DNA from: Lachnospiraceae bacterium
GTDB lineage: Bacteria; Bacillota; Clostridia; Lachnospirales; Lachnospiraceae
Assembly (NCBI GenBank): GCA_017446125.1
Contig: JAFSRL010000072.1
Span: 1-26,284, forward strand
Length of the DNA: 26,284 nucleotides
Direction of reading: 5' to 3'
Under the pieces are notes generated by a model that was given only the letters and a program-made list of their open reading frames with translations, was not told the origin of the DNA and did no database searches. Made by a program: the position numbers and the translations under genes. Below are positions 6,901 through 15,256 of this stretch, piece by piece. Positions within the stretch are counted from its first letter, which is position 1, and each line of letters starts with the position of its first letter.

Positions 6901-6957
6901 ACCAAGTAGTACAGTTAAAAACACCGGTATTTGAGATTGAAAAGGGAGATGGAATCC

Positions 6958-9483
6958 ATGATTTGGACAAACGTTCAGCAGCAATCACGACGTGTTACGG
7001 CACTCATCCTTGCCGGCATCATGGCGGCGTCATTGAGCGCGTGCGGGGGCAAGAGCACGCAGGAAGCTTCACCAACGGTCGGAACGGTCAAGCAGGCGGG
7101 CGAGATGCATGTCTACAGCTCGAAGACGCTTGACGCAACAGGGCTTCACCTTGAGCACATCAACCGCTTTCAAAGCGAAGGGGGCCGCATCTACGGCTTC
7201 GGCAACGGCCCGGACGAAAACGGCGACTGGCAGAACTTTATCGTTTCCTTTGCGATGGAAGGCGAATCCGTCACGGATCCCGTGAAGCATGTCTTCCCGC
7301 TGTACAAATCCGCGGACATAAGCGCGGCATGCATGGATGAGGAGGGACACATCTACGCGGTTGTCCGTTCCTACACCGTTATGGAGTACACGGGCGAAGA
7401 GGGTGATGTCCCTGCGGAAGTGGCGGAGATGTTCCCGGAGGAGATGGTCGACGAAGCGATGGGGGAAGAGACCGCTTCATCGGACGCAGAAGAAGTTATG
7501 GAGGAAGAATACGCGCCCGTCGCCGCCAAACCGTTTGCGGGCGAGGTGGTGAACCTGGAAGAAGCCACACTTCCCGCGACAGAAAAGGAAACGGAAAACT
7601 ATTTGTTAAAGTATGACGCGCAGGGCGCGCTTGTCTATGCGGTGGCGCTGGACGAGAAGCTCACAGCAAGCGAGTACTTCTATGTCAACAGCATTGTGGC
7701 AACTGCGGATGCCGTACTGATTTCCAGCGAAGGCAACATCGGACAGATCAACGCGCAGGACGGAAGCTTTGTCGCGATTGTCGCGCAGGGCGGAAACGGC
7801 GGCTGGCTCTACCTGACGAAGCTAAAGGATAACCGCGTGATTCTGCACGGATACGGAAGCGAAGGACTGCTTCTGCAGGAAATCGATCTCGCGGCGCACA
7901 AGATTGGAACGTCTTATGAGATGTCAGGCTATATCAATCCCGACTCCATGACAGCGGGAGGAGACTATGATGTCTGCTGGAGTGATTCCGGCGGTGTCTT
8001 CGGCATGAACTTGGGAGATGAGAGCGGCACAGAGCTGTTGAACTTTGTCGACTCCGACATGGTGAGTACGGGATTGTACAACTATGTGGTGCTGGACGAC
8101 GGCAGGATCTTAGCGAATGTGGACCCGAACAACGAATCATATTACGGCGCCTTCGGCAGCAGTGTTTCCTACAGCGACGGTTCACAAAGTGAACTGACCT
8201 TAATGACGAAGGTGCCCGCAGGCGAGATCAAGGAAAAGGAGGTCCTTACCCTGGGCTGCCTTTACAGCGACTCGCACATCGCAAGCGAGGTGGTGAAGTT
8301 CAACAAGGAAAGTGACACGTACCGGATTCGCATTATCAATTACATGAACACGATGTCCGCGAACGATTATAACGCAGCGCTGGAGGCGTTTAATTCCGAC
8401 ATTGTCACCGGCAACATGCCGGACATGGTCATTCTTGATACATCGATGCCCATGGAGAGCTACTACGCGAAGCGCGTGTTTGAACCTCTGGATTCCTATC
8501 TGGAAAACGACGCGGAATTGAAGGATGCGGAATTCATGGACAACGTGTTAGATGCCATGAAGCATCAGGGAACGACCTATCTCTTAACGCCGGGCTTTGC
8601 GGCAATCACGATTTCGGCAAAAGCGAAGGCTGTGCAGGGACATGACACCTGGACCATCGAGGCGTTTGAAAAGGTGATTGATGAAAGCGGGATTCCGTAC
8701 GAGAAGACCTTTGGCTATTCGATGGATGCCGCGACGCTTTTGCAGTACTTCGTGCTGTTCAACAGCGGCAGCTTCATCGATTACAGCGAACACAAATGCA
8801 ATTTCAATTCACCGGAATTCATGCGGCTTTTGGAGCTTGCGCAAAAGTTCCCCGCGCAGAACAGCAACGAGACGTCCTACGAGTACGACGACACCGCATG
8901 GCGTGAGGGACGCGCGCTCTTTGAATTAACATCCCTGGGGGATTTTGATTCCTATTGGAGGGCAAAGTACATTTCCTTCGGTGAGGATGTCGCGTTTATC
9001 GGGTTCCCGACGGCGACGGGAGAAAACGGTTCGAGCTTCATGCCGGATTCGCCCATCGCGATGAGCGCGTCCGGCACGAAGAAGGACGCCTGCTGGGAAT
9101 TCATGCGGCGTTTGTATTCGGACGAGTATCAGGAAGGCATCAACTGGTCCTTCCCGGTGCGGTTAAGCGCGCTTGAGAAGAAGGCGCAAAAGGCAACCGA
9201 GCCGGAGATGTGGTACAATCCTGTCACCAAAAAGATGGAGGAACAGGAGAGCTACTGGGGCATCGGTGATACCAGCATTAAGAAGACCCCGTTGACAAAG
9301 GAGGAGACGGAAGAGGTGATTGCGTTCTTAAAGACCCTGAACGTGACAGCCTCCTTCAACCAGCAGATCTCCGAAATCATTCAGGAGGACGCGGCGCCCT
9401 TCTTTAAAGGGCAGAAGAGCAAGGAAGAGGTCGCGGGCATCATCCAGAGCCGGGTGCAGGTATACTTAAACGAGAACTCGTAA
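6958..9483 (+). CDS. Large two-part solute-binding lipoprotein
   Basis: This is an 841-aa exported lipoprotein. The ATG at 6958 is chosen because AAGGGAG lies 9 nt upstream; a TTG at 6931 or ATG at 6949 would precede or abut that site. The signal peptide ends in lipobox LSAC with Cys29. Residues about 30-420 contain repeated short beta-like Gly/Asp-rich segments, possibly a propeller-like domain, plus an acidic loop at about 147-187. From about residue 422 (VLTLGCLYSDSHIASEVVKFN) it resembles family-1 ABC solute-binding proteins, with the inter-lobe feature DMPDMVILD and a C-terminal helical lobe. Ligand unknown; no permease or ATPase gene is nearby. It is nearly twice the length of a typical binding protein. 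The pseudouridine kinase gene follows after 15 nt. Confidence 0.85.
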   Translation: MIWTNVQQQSRRVTALILAGIMAASLSACGGKSTQEASPTVGTVKQAGEMHVYSSKTLDATGLHLEHINRFQSEGGRIYGFGNGPDENGDWQNFIVSFAMEGESVTDPVKHVFPLYKSADISAACMDEEGHIYAVVRSYTVMEYTGEEGDVPAEVAEMFPEEMVDEAMGEETASSDAEEVMEEEYAPVAAKPFAGEVVNLEEATLPATEKETENYLLKYDAQGALVYAVALDEKLTASEYFYVNSIVATADAVLISSEGNIGQINAQDGSFVAIVAQGGNGGWLYLTKLKDNRVILHGYGSEGLLLQEIDLAAHKIGTSYEMSGYINPDSMTAGGDYDVCWSDSGGVFGMNLGDESGTELLNFVDSDMVSTGLYNYVVLDDGRILANVDPNNESYYGAFGSSVSYSDGSQSELTLMTKVPAGEIKEKEVLTLGCLYSDSHIASEVVKFNKESDTYRIRIINYMNTMSANDYNAALEAFNSDIVTGNMPDMVILDTSMPMESYYAKRVFEPLDSYLENDAELKDAEFMDNVLDAMKHQGTTYLLTPGFAAITISAKAKAVQGHDTWTIEAFEKVIDESGIPYEKTFGYSMDAATLLQYFVLFNSGSFIDYSEHKCNFNSPEFMRLLELAQKFPAQNSNETSYEYDDTAWREGRALFELTSLGDFDSYWRAKYISFGEDVAFIGFPTATGENGSSFMPDSPIAMSASGTKKDACWEFMRRLYSDEYQEGINWSFPVRLSALEKKAQKATEPEMWYNPVTKKMEEQESYWGIGDTSIKKTPLTKEETEEVIAFLKTLNVTASFNQQISEIIQEDAAPFFKGQKSKEEVAGIIQSRVQVYLNENS

Positions 9484-9498
9484 AGGAAACGTAAGGAC

Positions 9499-10425
9499 AT
9501 GGCGAACGAGCCCTACATCGCCGTTGCGGGCGGCGCAAACATCGATATCGGCGGAAAATCCTTTGCGAAGGTGATTCCGAATGATTCCAACCCCGGCACC
9601 GTCAAGATTTCTCTTGGCGGTGTGGGACGTAACATCGCGCACAATCTCTCGCTTTTGGGCGTGCCGGTGAAGCTGTTCACGGCGCTGGGTACGGACATGC
9701 ATGCGGACCGCATCATCACCTCGTGCCGCAACCTTTCCATCGACCTGCACTCCGCGCGTGTGCAGGATGTGTCCACCTCCACCTACCTGTATGTGGCGGA
9801 TGAGAACGGCGACATGGCATGCGCGATTGCCGACATGGAGGTCTGCGACTACTTAACGCCATCGTTCTTCGAAAAGCACATGGGGTTAATCGATCATGCC
9901 GCAGCGCTTGTACTTGACACCAACTTACCGGAAGCGTCAATCCGCTATCTGGTGGAGACGTCAAAGGCGCCGGTGTTTGTCGATCCGGTTTCCGTAACCA
10001 AGGCAGGCAAGCTGAAGGAGGTCTTGTCAGGGATTCATACAATCAAGCCCAACCGCCTGGAGGCGGAGCTGTTGACGGGGCGTACCATCACGACAAAGGA
10101 AGAGGCAAAGAAGGCGGCGAAAAGCCTTTTGGTGCAGGGCGTAAAGCAGGTGTTCTTGTCGCTTGGAACCAAGGGCGTGATTGCCGCGTCGGATGCGGGA
10201 ACGGAATACGTTCCCTCCTTAAAATCAGAAACCGTCTCCCTAACGGGCGCGGGTGACGCATTCATGGCGGGAATCGTTTATGCGTATTTTAACGGCGCGG
10301 ATTTTGTGACGCAGGCAAAGACAGGCTCCGCCGCGGCGGCGGTCGCAATCGAATCGATGGAAACGATCAATGAGCGGCTCTCTCCGGGACTTTTGCGCAG
10401 GATTTTATCTGTGGGCATCAAGTGA
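9499..10425 (+). CDS. psuK: Pseudouridine kinase (PfkB family)
   Basis: This 308-aa PfkB/ribokinase-fold kinase would phosphorylate pseudouridine to pseudouridine 5'-phosphate using ATP. Compared from memory with E. coli PsuK, it shares ANID (13-16), the SNPG..K block followed by GGVGRNIA (40-47), VDPVS, and IHTxKPNRLEAE. The C-terminal signature TGAGDAF holds catalytic base Asp253. The length is normal. The start has AAGGA about 8 nt upstream and sits 15 nt behind the solute-binding lipoprotein gene, so the two are likely co-transcribed; this hints that the lipoprotein might concern nucleosides or sugars, but that is inference. Its partner psuG is encoded 8 kb downstream. Its last 8 nt overlap the convergent kinase gene. 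Confidence 0.88.
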   Translation: MANEPYIAVAGGANIDIGGKSFAKVIPNDSNPGTVKISLGGVGRNIAHNLSLLGVPVKLFTALGTDMHADRIITSCRNLSIDLHSARVQDVSTSTYLYVADENGDMACAIADMEVCDYLTPSFFEKHMGLIDHAAALVLDTNLPEASIRYLVETSKAPVFVDPVSVTKAGKLKEVLSGIHTIKPNRLEAELLTGRTITTKEEAKKAAKSLLVQGVKQVFLSLGTKGVIAASDAGTEYVPSLKSETVSLTGAGDAFMAGIVYAYFNGADFVTQAKTGSAAAAVAIESMETINERLSPGLLRRILSVGIK

Positions 10426-12532
10426 GTGAATCTATCTTTTCCGGCGGAAGATATTTCATCAAAGTCCGCTCTAACGCCTTCGTATCGACAGGCTTTGAAA
10501 GGTAATCCGTAAAGCCCTCCTGCAGGTAACGCTCCCTTGCGCCTGTAACGGCATCCGCGGTTAAGCAGATTACCGGCGTTGACGCATTGCGCCCTTCTTC
10601 CATGCTTTTCATCCGTTTCAAAACCTCCGTGCCGTCCATTCCCGGCATGCGCTGGTCCAAAAGGATCAGATCATACGCGTTCTCCTTTGCCATTGCAAGC
10701 GCTTCTTCCCCGCCCGGCGCGGTTTCGACCTGCACAAGCGTCCGTTTCAACAACCCCTCGATGACCACGAGGTTCATCCTCGTATCGTCCACGACAAGGA
10801 TGTGCGCATCGGGTGCATGGAAGTTTTCCGAATGCTCCGTCACACGGTCGGTGGAACGTTCAAACCGCATCCTGAAGTCTCCGAGCGTATCCTCGCCGCC
10901 CACACCCTGCGGAATGCGTATGGTAAAGACAGAGCCTTTCCCGTATTCGCTCTGAACGGACACCGTGCCGTTCATCAGCGTCAGCAGGTTGGATGTGATT
11001 GCCAGCCCCAGGCCGGTTCCTTCAATCGTATTGTTCTGCTTTAAGTCCACGCGCTCAAATTTTTTGAACAGCTTTTCCCGGTCCTCCTTGCGAATGCCGA
11101 TACCCGTGTCCTCCACCTCGACAAACAGCGTCAGTCGATCCGTTGTGACATCCTCTGCCCTCACGCGCAGCGTCACACTGCCCTCATTCGTATACTTCAC
11201 GGCATTGTTTAAGATGTTCGTTATGACCTGACGGATCCGGACCTCATCGCCCATCAGGTTGTCCGGCATTGTCTTTTGCGCCTCCACCTTGAAGGCGAGC
11301 TTCTTTTCGCGTGCGCGGAAATTGATCATGTTGGAAACATCGTTCAACACGGACGAAAACCTGTAAGGTGCCGTCACGATTTCCATCTTGCCGGATTCGA
11401 TTTTCGAGAAATCAAGAATGTCATTTACGATGGAAAGCAGGTTGTTACCGGCGCTCTCGACATTGCGCGCGTACGACAGCGTTTTTTCCTCTCTGCTTTC
11501 GCGCAGAATCATCTCATTCATTCCGAGAATCGCGTTGATGGGCGTACGGATTTCATGCGACATGTTAGCTAAGAATTCGCTCTTCGCGGAATTCGATTTT
11601 TCCGCAATACGCGCGGCCTCCTTAAGCTTGTCGCTTTCCCGCATCCGGCGCTCCAAACCCGTCAGCAAAAAGCCGCCGAAGAACACCGCCGCCACAAGGA
11701 ACAGAAAGACCATGAGCACCATCATGCCAATATACTGCACACCCTGCATGACGACACGCTTGGGCACATATCCCGTCAGGTGAAAGCCGGTTCCCCCGAT
11801 TTCCGCCGCGTACAGCATCACATCACCAATCTTAGAGGGTTTGAACACCGCGGCATTCCCCGCCGTATAGAGCATGCGGTTTAACTCCTCATATCCCTGC
11901 ACAATCTCCGGCTCATCATAAATCAGCATCTCCCCGGAATTCTTCGGCAGGCTTCCCACAATCACGGAATCATTCAGATCGACAATCCTGGTCCTTCCCT
12001 CGCCGCCGTAACTCACAATCCCGAACCGTTCGACCAACACATCCTCCGGATACAGCCGGTAGACCACATATAGAACATTTTCGCTGCGCAGCGCCGGCAC
12101 GCAAAACATCAATCCCTTCCCGGGGCAAAACGAAATGCTGCTGTTACCGTGAATCGCCTCCACGATGCAGGGGAAGTCAACCGCGCTTTGGCGTTCGCCG
12201 AAGAGGCATTCCCCGTCAATCTTTAACAGTCCGATTGCGCCGGATGTGTCAACCTTCTGGATGTTGCTGAGCGATCCCGTGTTGTCATTACCGGGCTGCA
12301 CCACACCGCCTGCGATGACATGTAAGGTGGTAAGCTCGGAAGCAAACTGCCGCTCGGTAATTTCCGCGAGTGTCTCCGCCTGTTTTTCTCCCTGTGTTTC
12401 CATGTAGACATCTAAAAGCGCATTCACACGTGCAAAAAGACCCACACCAATCACGCCAAGCAGCACAATCAGTACCGCAAGTGAAATCAGCAGGCGGAAC
12501 ATTCTGTTTTCCGTCAGTTTCCTCTGTTCCAT
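10418..12532 (-). CDS. Hybrid sensor histidine kinase with receiver domain
   Basis: This is a 704-aa membrane sensor kinase. Order: TM1 (about 12-34), an extracellular sensor region (about 35-262), TM2 (about 266-290), a HisKA domain with the H-box SHEIRTP (His326), and an HATPase_c domain with N-box (DEVRIRQVITNILNNAVKY), G1 (DTGIGI), F box (KLFKKFE) and G2 (GTGLGLAI). A C-terminal receiver follows with phospho-acceptor Asp626 (LLDQRMPGMDG) and conserved Lys in LSKPVD. All catalytic residues are present. A phosphotransfer protein or second regulator must act downstream but is not in the window. It is the last gene of an operon, 3 nt behind the BMP-family binding protein, suggesting that protein presents a ligand to its sensor domain. 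The start at 12532 has only a weak ribosome site and may rely on translational coupling. Confidence 0.93.
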   Translation of the reverse strand: MEQRKLTENRMFRLLISLAVLIVLLGVIGVGLFARVNALLDVYMETQGEKQAETLAEITERQFASELTTLHVIAGGVVQPGNDNTGSLSNIQKVDTSGAIGLLKIDGECLFGERQSAVDFPCIVEAIHGNSSISFCPGKGLMFCVPALRSENVLYVVYRLYPEDVLVERFGIVSYGGEGRTRIVDLNDSVIVGSLPKNSGEMLIYDEPEIVQGYEELNRMLYTAGNAAVFKPSKIGDVMLYAAEIGGTGFHLTGYVPKRVVMQGVQYIGMMVLMVFLFLVAAVFFGGFLLTGLERRMRESDKLKEAARIAEKSNSAKSEFLANMSHEIRTPINAILGMNEMILRESREEKTLSYARNVESAGNNLLSIVNDILDFSKIESGKMEIVTAPYRFSSVLNDVSNMINFRAREKKLAFKVEAQKTMPDNLMGDEVRIRQVITNILNNAVKYTNEGSVTLRVRAEDVTTDRLTLFVEVEDTGIGIRKEDREKLFKKFERVDLKQNNTIEGTGLGLAITSNLLTLMNGTVSVQSEYGKGSVFTIRIPQGVGGEDTLGDFRMRFERSTDRVTEHSENFHAPDAHILVVDDTRMNLVVIEGLLKRTLVQVETAPGGEEALAMAKENAYDLILLDQRMPGMDGTEVLKRMKSMEEGRNASTPVICLTADAVTGARERYLQEGFTDYLSKPVDTKALERTLMKYLPPEKIDSLT

Positions 12533-12535
12533 CGG

Positions 12536-13630
12536 TTACTGTTCTTCAACGACACCTTCCACATACCAGTTCATCCGATACAGGAGGTAATCATCCGTCA
12601 GGTTCTCATCCTGTGCCACGCGAAGGCGCCCCGTATTGTCCTTCAGCGGACCGTAGAACACATCATAGGTGCCCTCCGCGATTTTTTTCATTTCAACGTC
12701 AACGCGTTCTCTTGCGTTAAAGCGGACGTTGCCGGTTAAGGGGGAAAGCGTTACAAGCCCGTTTCCGATGCCCTCCCAGTAATGCCGTCCCACAAACTTA
12801 TGACGCTCGCACTCTGAGATACGCGCCGCAAAAAACGGCTCCCAGTCAAAGATGGATGCCGTTAGATAGGTGCGCGGAAACAGACGCGCATTGTCATAAT
12901 TGTTGCCGATGGTATACACACCCTGTTCGTCTGCAATCTCTAATGGCGAGATGGTGTTTAAATGCAGGGTGAGAATATCGATGTTGTGTTCCCGAAGAAG
13001 GTCCTTCGTCACATCTTCCGCGATTTTCGCGTCATTCCAGTTGTTTGTGTAGCGCACATATACCTGCGCCTCGGGATTCGTCTTTCGCACCCCGATTGTA
13101 AAGGCGTTCACCTGGCGGATTGTTTCCGATACGGGCTCCGCGACCACATAGCCGATTTCGCCGGTCGCACTCTGGAATCCCGCAATGAGACCCATCAGAT
13201 ACCGCATCTGATACATGCGCCCGTTGAAGGAAGAAAGATTTGTCATGGTCTCAAGTCCGTTCGCGTTCAGAAAACAGATTTCCGGATACGCTTCGGCAAG
13301 CTTTGTCAGATAAGGGTCATATTGGTACGACGTAAAGAAGAAAATGTTGCAGCCTTCCTCAATCAGATACTCCACCATGTTGGAAAAGAACCTGTCCGGC
13401 GGGACGTTTTCACGCACGACAATTTCCGTGCCGCTTGCTTCTCCGTACGACATCATTGCCTCATACTGTGACTGGCAAATACTCTGGTCGTTTTTGGAAC
13501 CAACCATGATGAGGGCAATCTTTGTTGTTTTGGTATCCTTCCTGTCTGCCTGAACCTTTCTGTAAATCAAAAGGTTTCCCGCCAGCAGACCTGCTGCGAT
13601 TACAAGAAGAATCAGGATGCCACGTTTCAT
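12536..13630 (-). CDS. BMP/PnrA-like substrate-binding protein, membrane-anchored
   Basis: This 364-aa protein has an N-terminal hydrophobic helix (about 4-24) without a lipobox, so it is held by an uncleaved anchor or released by signal peptidase I. The rest follows the basic membrane protein (BMP) family of type-1 periplasmic-binding folds: IALIMVGSKNDQSICQSQYEAM at the first lobe, FFFTSYQYDPYLTKLAEAYPEI, then MRYLMGLIAG and GEIGYVVA at the hinge. Known BMP members bind nucleosides (PnrA, BmpA) or act in sensing. The ATG at 13630 follows AGAGGA. It lies 15 nt after the solute-binding lipoprotein gene and 3 nt before the hybrid kinase gene, so it likely works with that kinase as a ligand receptor, as LuxP does with LuxQ. 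Confidence 0.85.
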   Translation of the reverse strand: MKRGILILLVIAAGLLAGNLLIYRKVQADRKDTKTTKIALIMVGSKNDQSICQSQYEAMMSYGEASGTEIVVRENVPPDRFFSNMVEYLIEEGCNIFFFTSYQYDPYLTKLAEAYPEICFLNANGLETMTNLSSFNGRMYQMRYLMGLIAGFQSATGEIGYVVAEPVSETIRQVNAFTIGVRKTNPEAQVYVRYTNNWNDAKIAEDVTKDLLREHNIDILTLHLNTISPLEIADEQGVYTIGNNYDNARLFPRTYLTASIFDWEPFFAARISECERHKFVGRHYWEGIGNGLVTLSPLTGNVRFNARERVDVEMKKIAEGTYDVFYGPLKDNTGRLRVAQDENLTDDYLLYRMNWYVEGVVEEQ

Positions 13631-13645
13631 TCGGTGTCCTCTTGC

Positions 13646-15022
13646 TTATTTTGCCGTGACGGCGCTGATATTTTTCGTGAAGGTTGCCACCTCTGCCTCG
13701 ACATCACCGCTTTGTTTAATCCGCTGCAGCATGTTCCACCACTCGGTTCTTGCTTCGGCCCAGCCCGGCGCGACCTGATAGTAGTCGCCCATTGCCGGCA
13801 TGAAGTATGTCGTGAAGGTGTTCATCGTCTCTTCAAATTCTGTTCCCGCATAGATGCCCGTAACATTTGCGTGCACGGAGAAGTAGCCGCTTTGCCTGAC
13901 GTTTTCCTTTACCTGCTCCGGGTCGTTGCACATAAAATCGATGAAGCATTTTGCCGCTTCGATTTTGTTTGCGTCCCCGTTATCAAAAACTCCAAAGCCC
14001 CAGATACCGCCGCAAAGCTGCGTCGAGGTGCCGTCCGTTGACGGAAAAAGCATGGGAATGATTGTACTGCCGTCGTTTGTCTTACCTGCCTCGTTTCCGG
14101 CTGCGGTATCGTTCTGCGCGCTGACGTTCCAGCAAAATGCCATTGCGAGCTTTCCTTCGCGGAAGGCAATCTGCTCGTCGCCGCCCACTAAAGTCTCGTC
14201 AAAGTAAATGCCGTCCTGTGCCAGAAGCGCTTGCAGCGCCTGAATGTTTTGCGCTTCGTCCACGGTATAGGCGGTATGATCCGCGGTCGTATAATGCCCG
14301 CCATAGAGGTTGTTGATCAAAGCGCGCGTTCCCTGATCGCCGCCCTGTCCCGCGCAAAAGATGGCGCCGGCTTGTTCCGTGCCGTTGTCATAGAGCGCCT
14401 GCACGGCCTTGAAGAAGTTTTCCGTTGTCCAGGTATGGGTGTCCGTATCAAGATACTGCAGCGCACCGGCTTCCTCAAACAGCTTCTCGTTGATTGCCAT
14501 GCAGTGCGCGGTCATACACAGGGGATATTCGTAGTACGCCCCGTCGGGTGCGCGGCATGCGTTTACCACATTCGCGTAGATGTCGATGGAGGACTCCGTC
14601 TCGAACAGATTGCTCAAATCCACCATCAGTCCCCTTGCGCCCCAGTTCGCAACCAGGCGCTCGGGTCCTTCCAGAATCAGATCCGGTGCCCTGTTTGCCT
14701 CAATCGCCGCGTTCACTTCCTCGTCGCCGGTCTTGTAATCCACGTACTCCACCGCAATCGTGATGTTCGGGTACACCGCATTGAAGGACGCGATGAGCGC
14801 ATCCACCGTTTCTTTGTCGCCCCATCCGCCCACGGGATAGGTCCACAGCGTTAAGTCCGCCCGGATGTCCTGCGCCTCGCTTTCGCCCTGCACGGTTTCT
14901 GTTGCATCCGTTGCCTGCGGAGGAGTTTGTTCGACCTGATTTCCGCCGCCGCATCCCGCGAGCGCGACAGCAAAAACAATCACACTGCCAATCACTGCTA
15001 TGTGCTTCGTAAACCTTCTCAT
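13646..15022 (-). CDS. Family-1 extracellular solute-binding lipoprotein
   Basis: This 458-aa lipoprotein has a signal peptide ending in lipobox LAGC with Cys24, then a low-complexity linker and a two-lobed carbohydrate-type binding domain (LTLWTYPVGGWGDKETVDALIASFN, further on APDLILEG, and a C-terminal FIDFMCNDPEQ). GGAGG is 9 nt before the ATG at 15022; the in-frame ATG at 15028 is only 3 nt from it and less likely. The length is typical for sugar-binding family-1 proteins. No permease or ATPase gene accompanies it; instead it heads an operon with a BMP-family protein and a hybrid kinase. It may feed a distant transporter or serve the sensor. Ligand unknown. Confidence 0.88.
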   Translation of the reverse strand: MRRFTKHIAVIGSVIVFAVALAGCGGGNQVEQTPPQATDATETVQGESEAQDIRADLTLWTYPVGGWGDKETVDALIASFNAVYPNITIAVEYVDYKTGDEEVNAAIEANRAPDLILEGPERLVANWGARGLMVDLSNLFETESSIDIYANVVNACRAPDGAYYEYPLCMTAHCMAINEKLFEEAGALQYLDTDTHTWTTENFFKAVQALYDNGTEQAGAIFCAGQGGDQGTRALINNLYGGHYTTADHTAYTVDEAQNIQALQALLAQDGIYFDETLVGGDEQIAFREGKLAMAFCWNVSAQNDTAAGNEAGKTNDGSTIIPMLFPSTDGTSTQLCGGIWGFGVFDNGDANKIEAAKCFIDFMCNDPEQVKENVRQSGYFSVHANVTGIYAGTEFEETMNTFTTYFMPAMGDYYQVAPGWAEARTEWWNMLQRIKQSGDVEAEVATFTKNISAVTAK

Positions 15023-15203
15023 TTGCATAACCCTCCGATTTTCTTCCGTACCCCGTTATATACAGATAAGTATATTTTATCACTACCGTCAGATAATTGC
15101 ACCTGTTGTCGGGCACGGAACGCTATTGGAACACAAGCGGAGGGGTGTTTTGGAATTGCAATCAAAAAGTTACACCAAAGCAAGGGAAAAAGTGCCGCGT
15201 TTC

Positions 15204-15212
15204 TGATATGAT
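15204..15212 (+). promoter_or_regulatory. Extended -10 promoter of the LuxR-type regulator gene
   Basis: TGA-TATGAT (15204-15212) is an extended -10 with no clear -35. It predicts a start near 15219 and a leader of about 38 nt. The rest of the 234-bp gap upstream (15023-15203) shows no other recognisable feature. Confidence 0.5.
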
Positions 15213-15256
15213 AGAATTAGAACCGTGAAACAGGGTATATACGACGGAAGAGAACG

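Noticed and set aside
6931..6957. TTG start at 6931 for the large lipoprotein
   Set aside because: The GGGAG ribosome site is downstream of it; the ATG at 6958 has correct spacing and gives a normal lipoprotein signal peptide.
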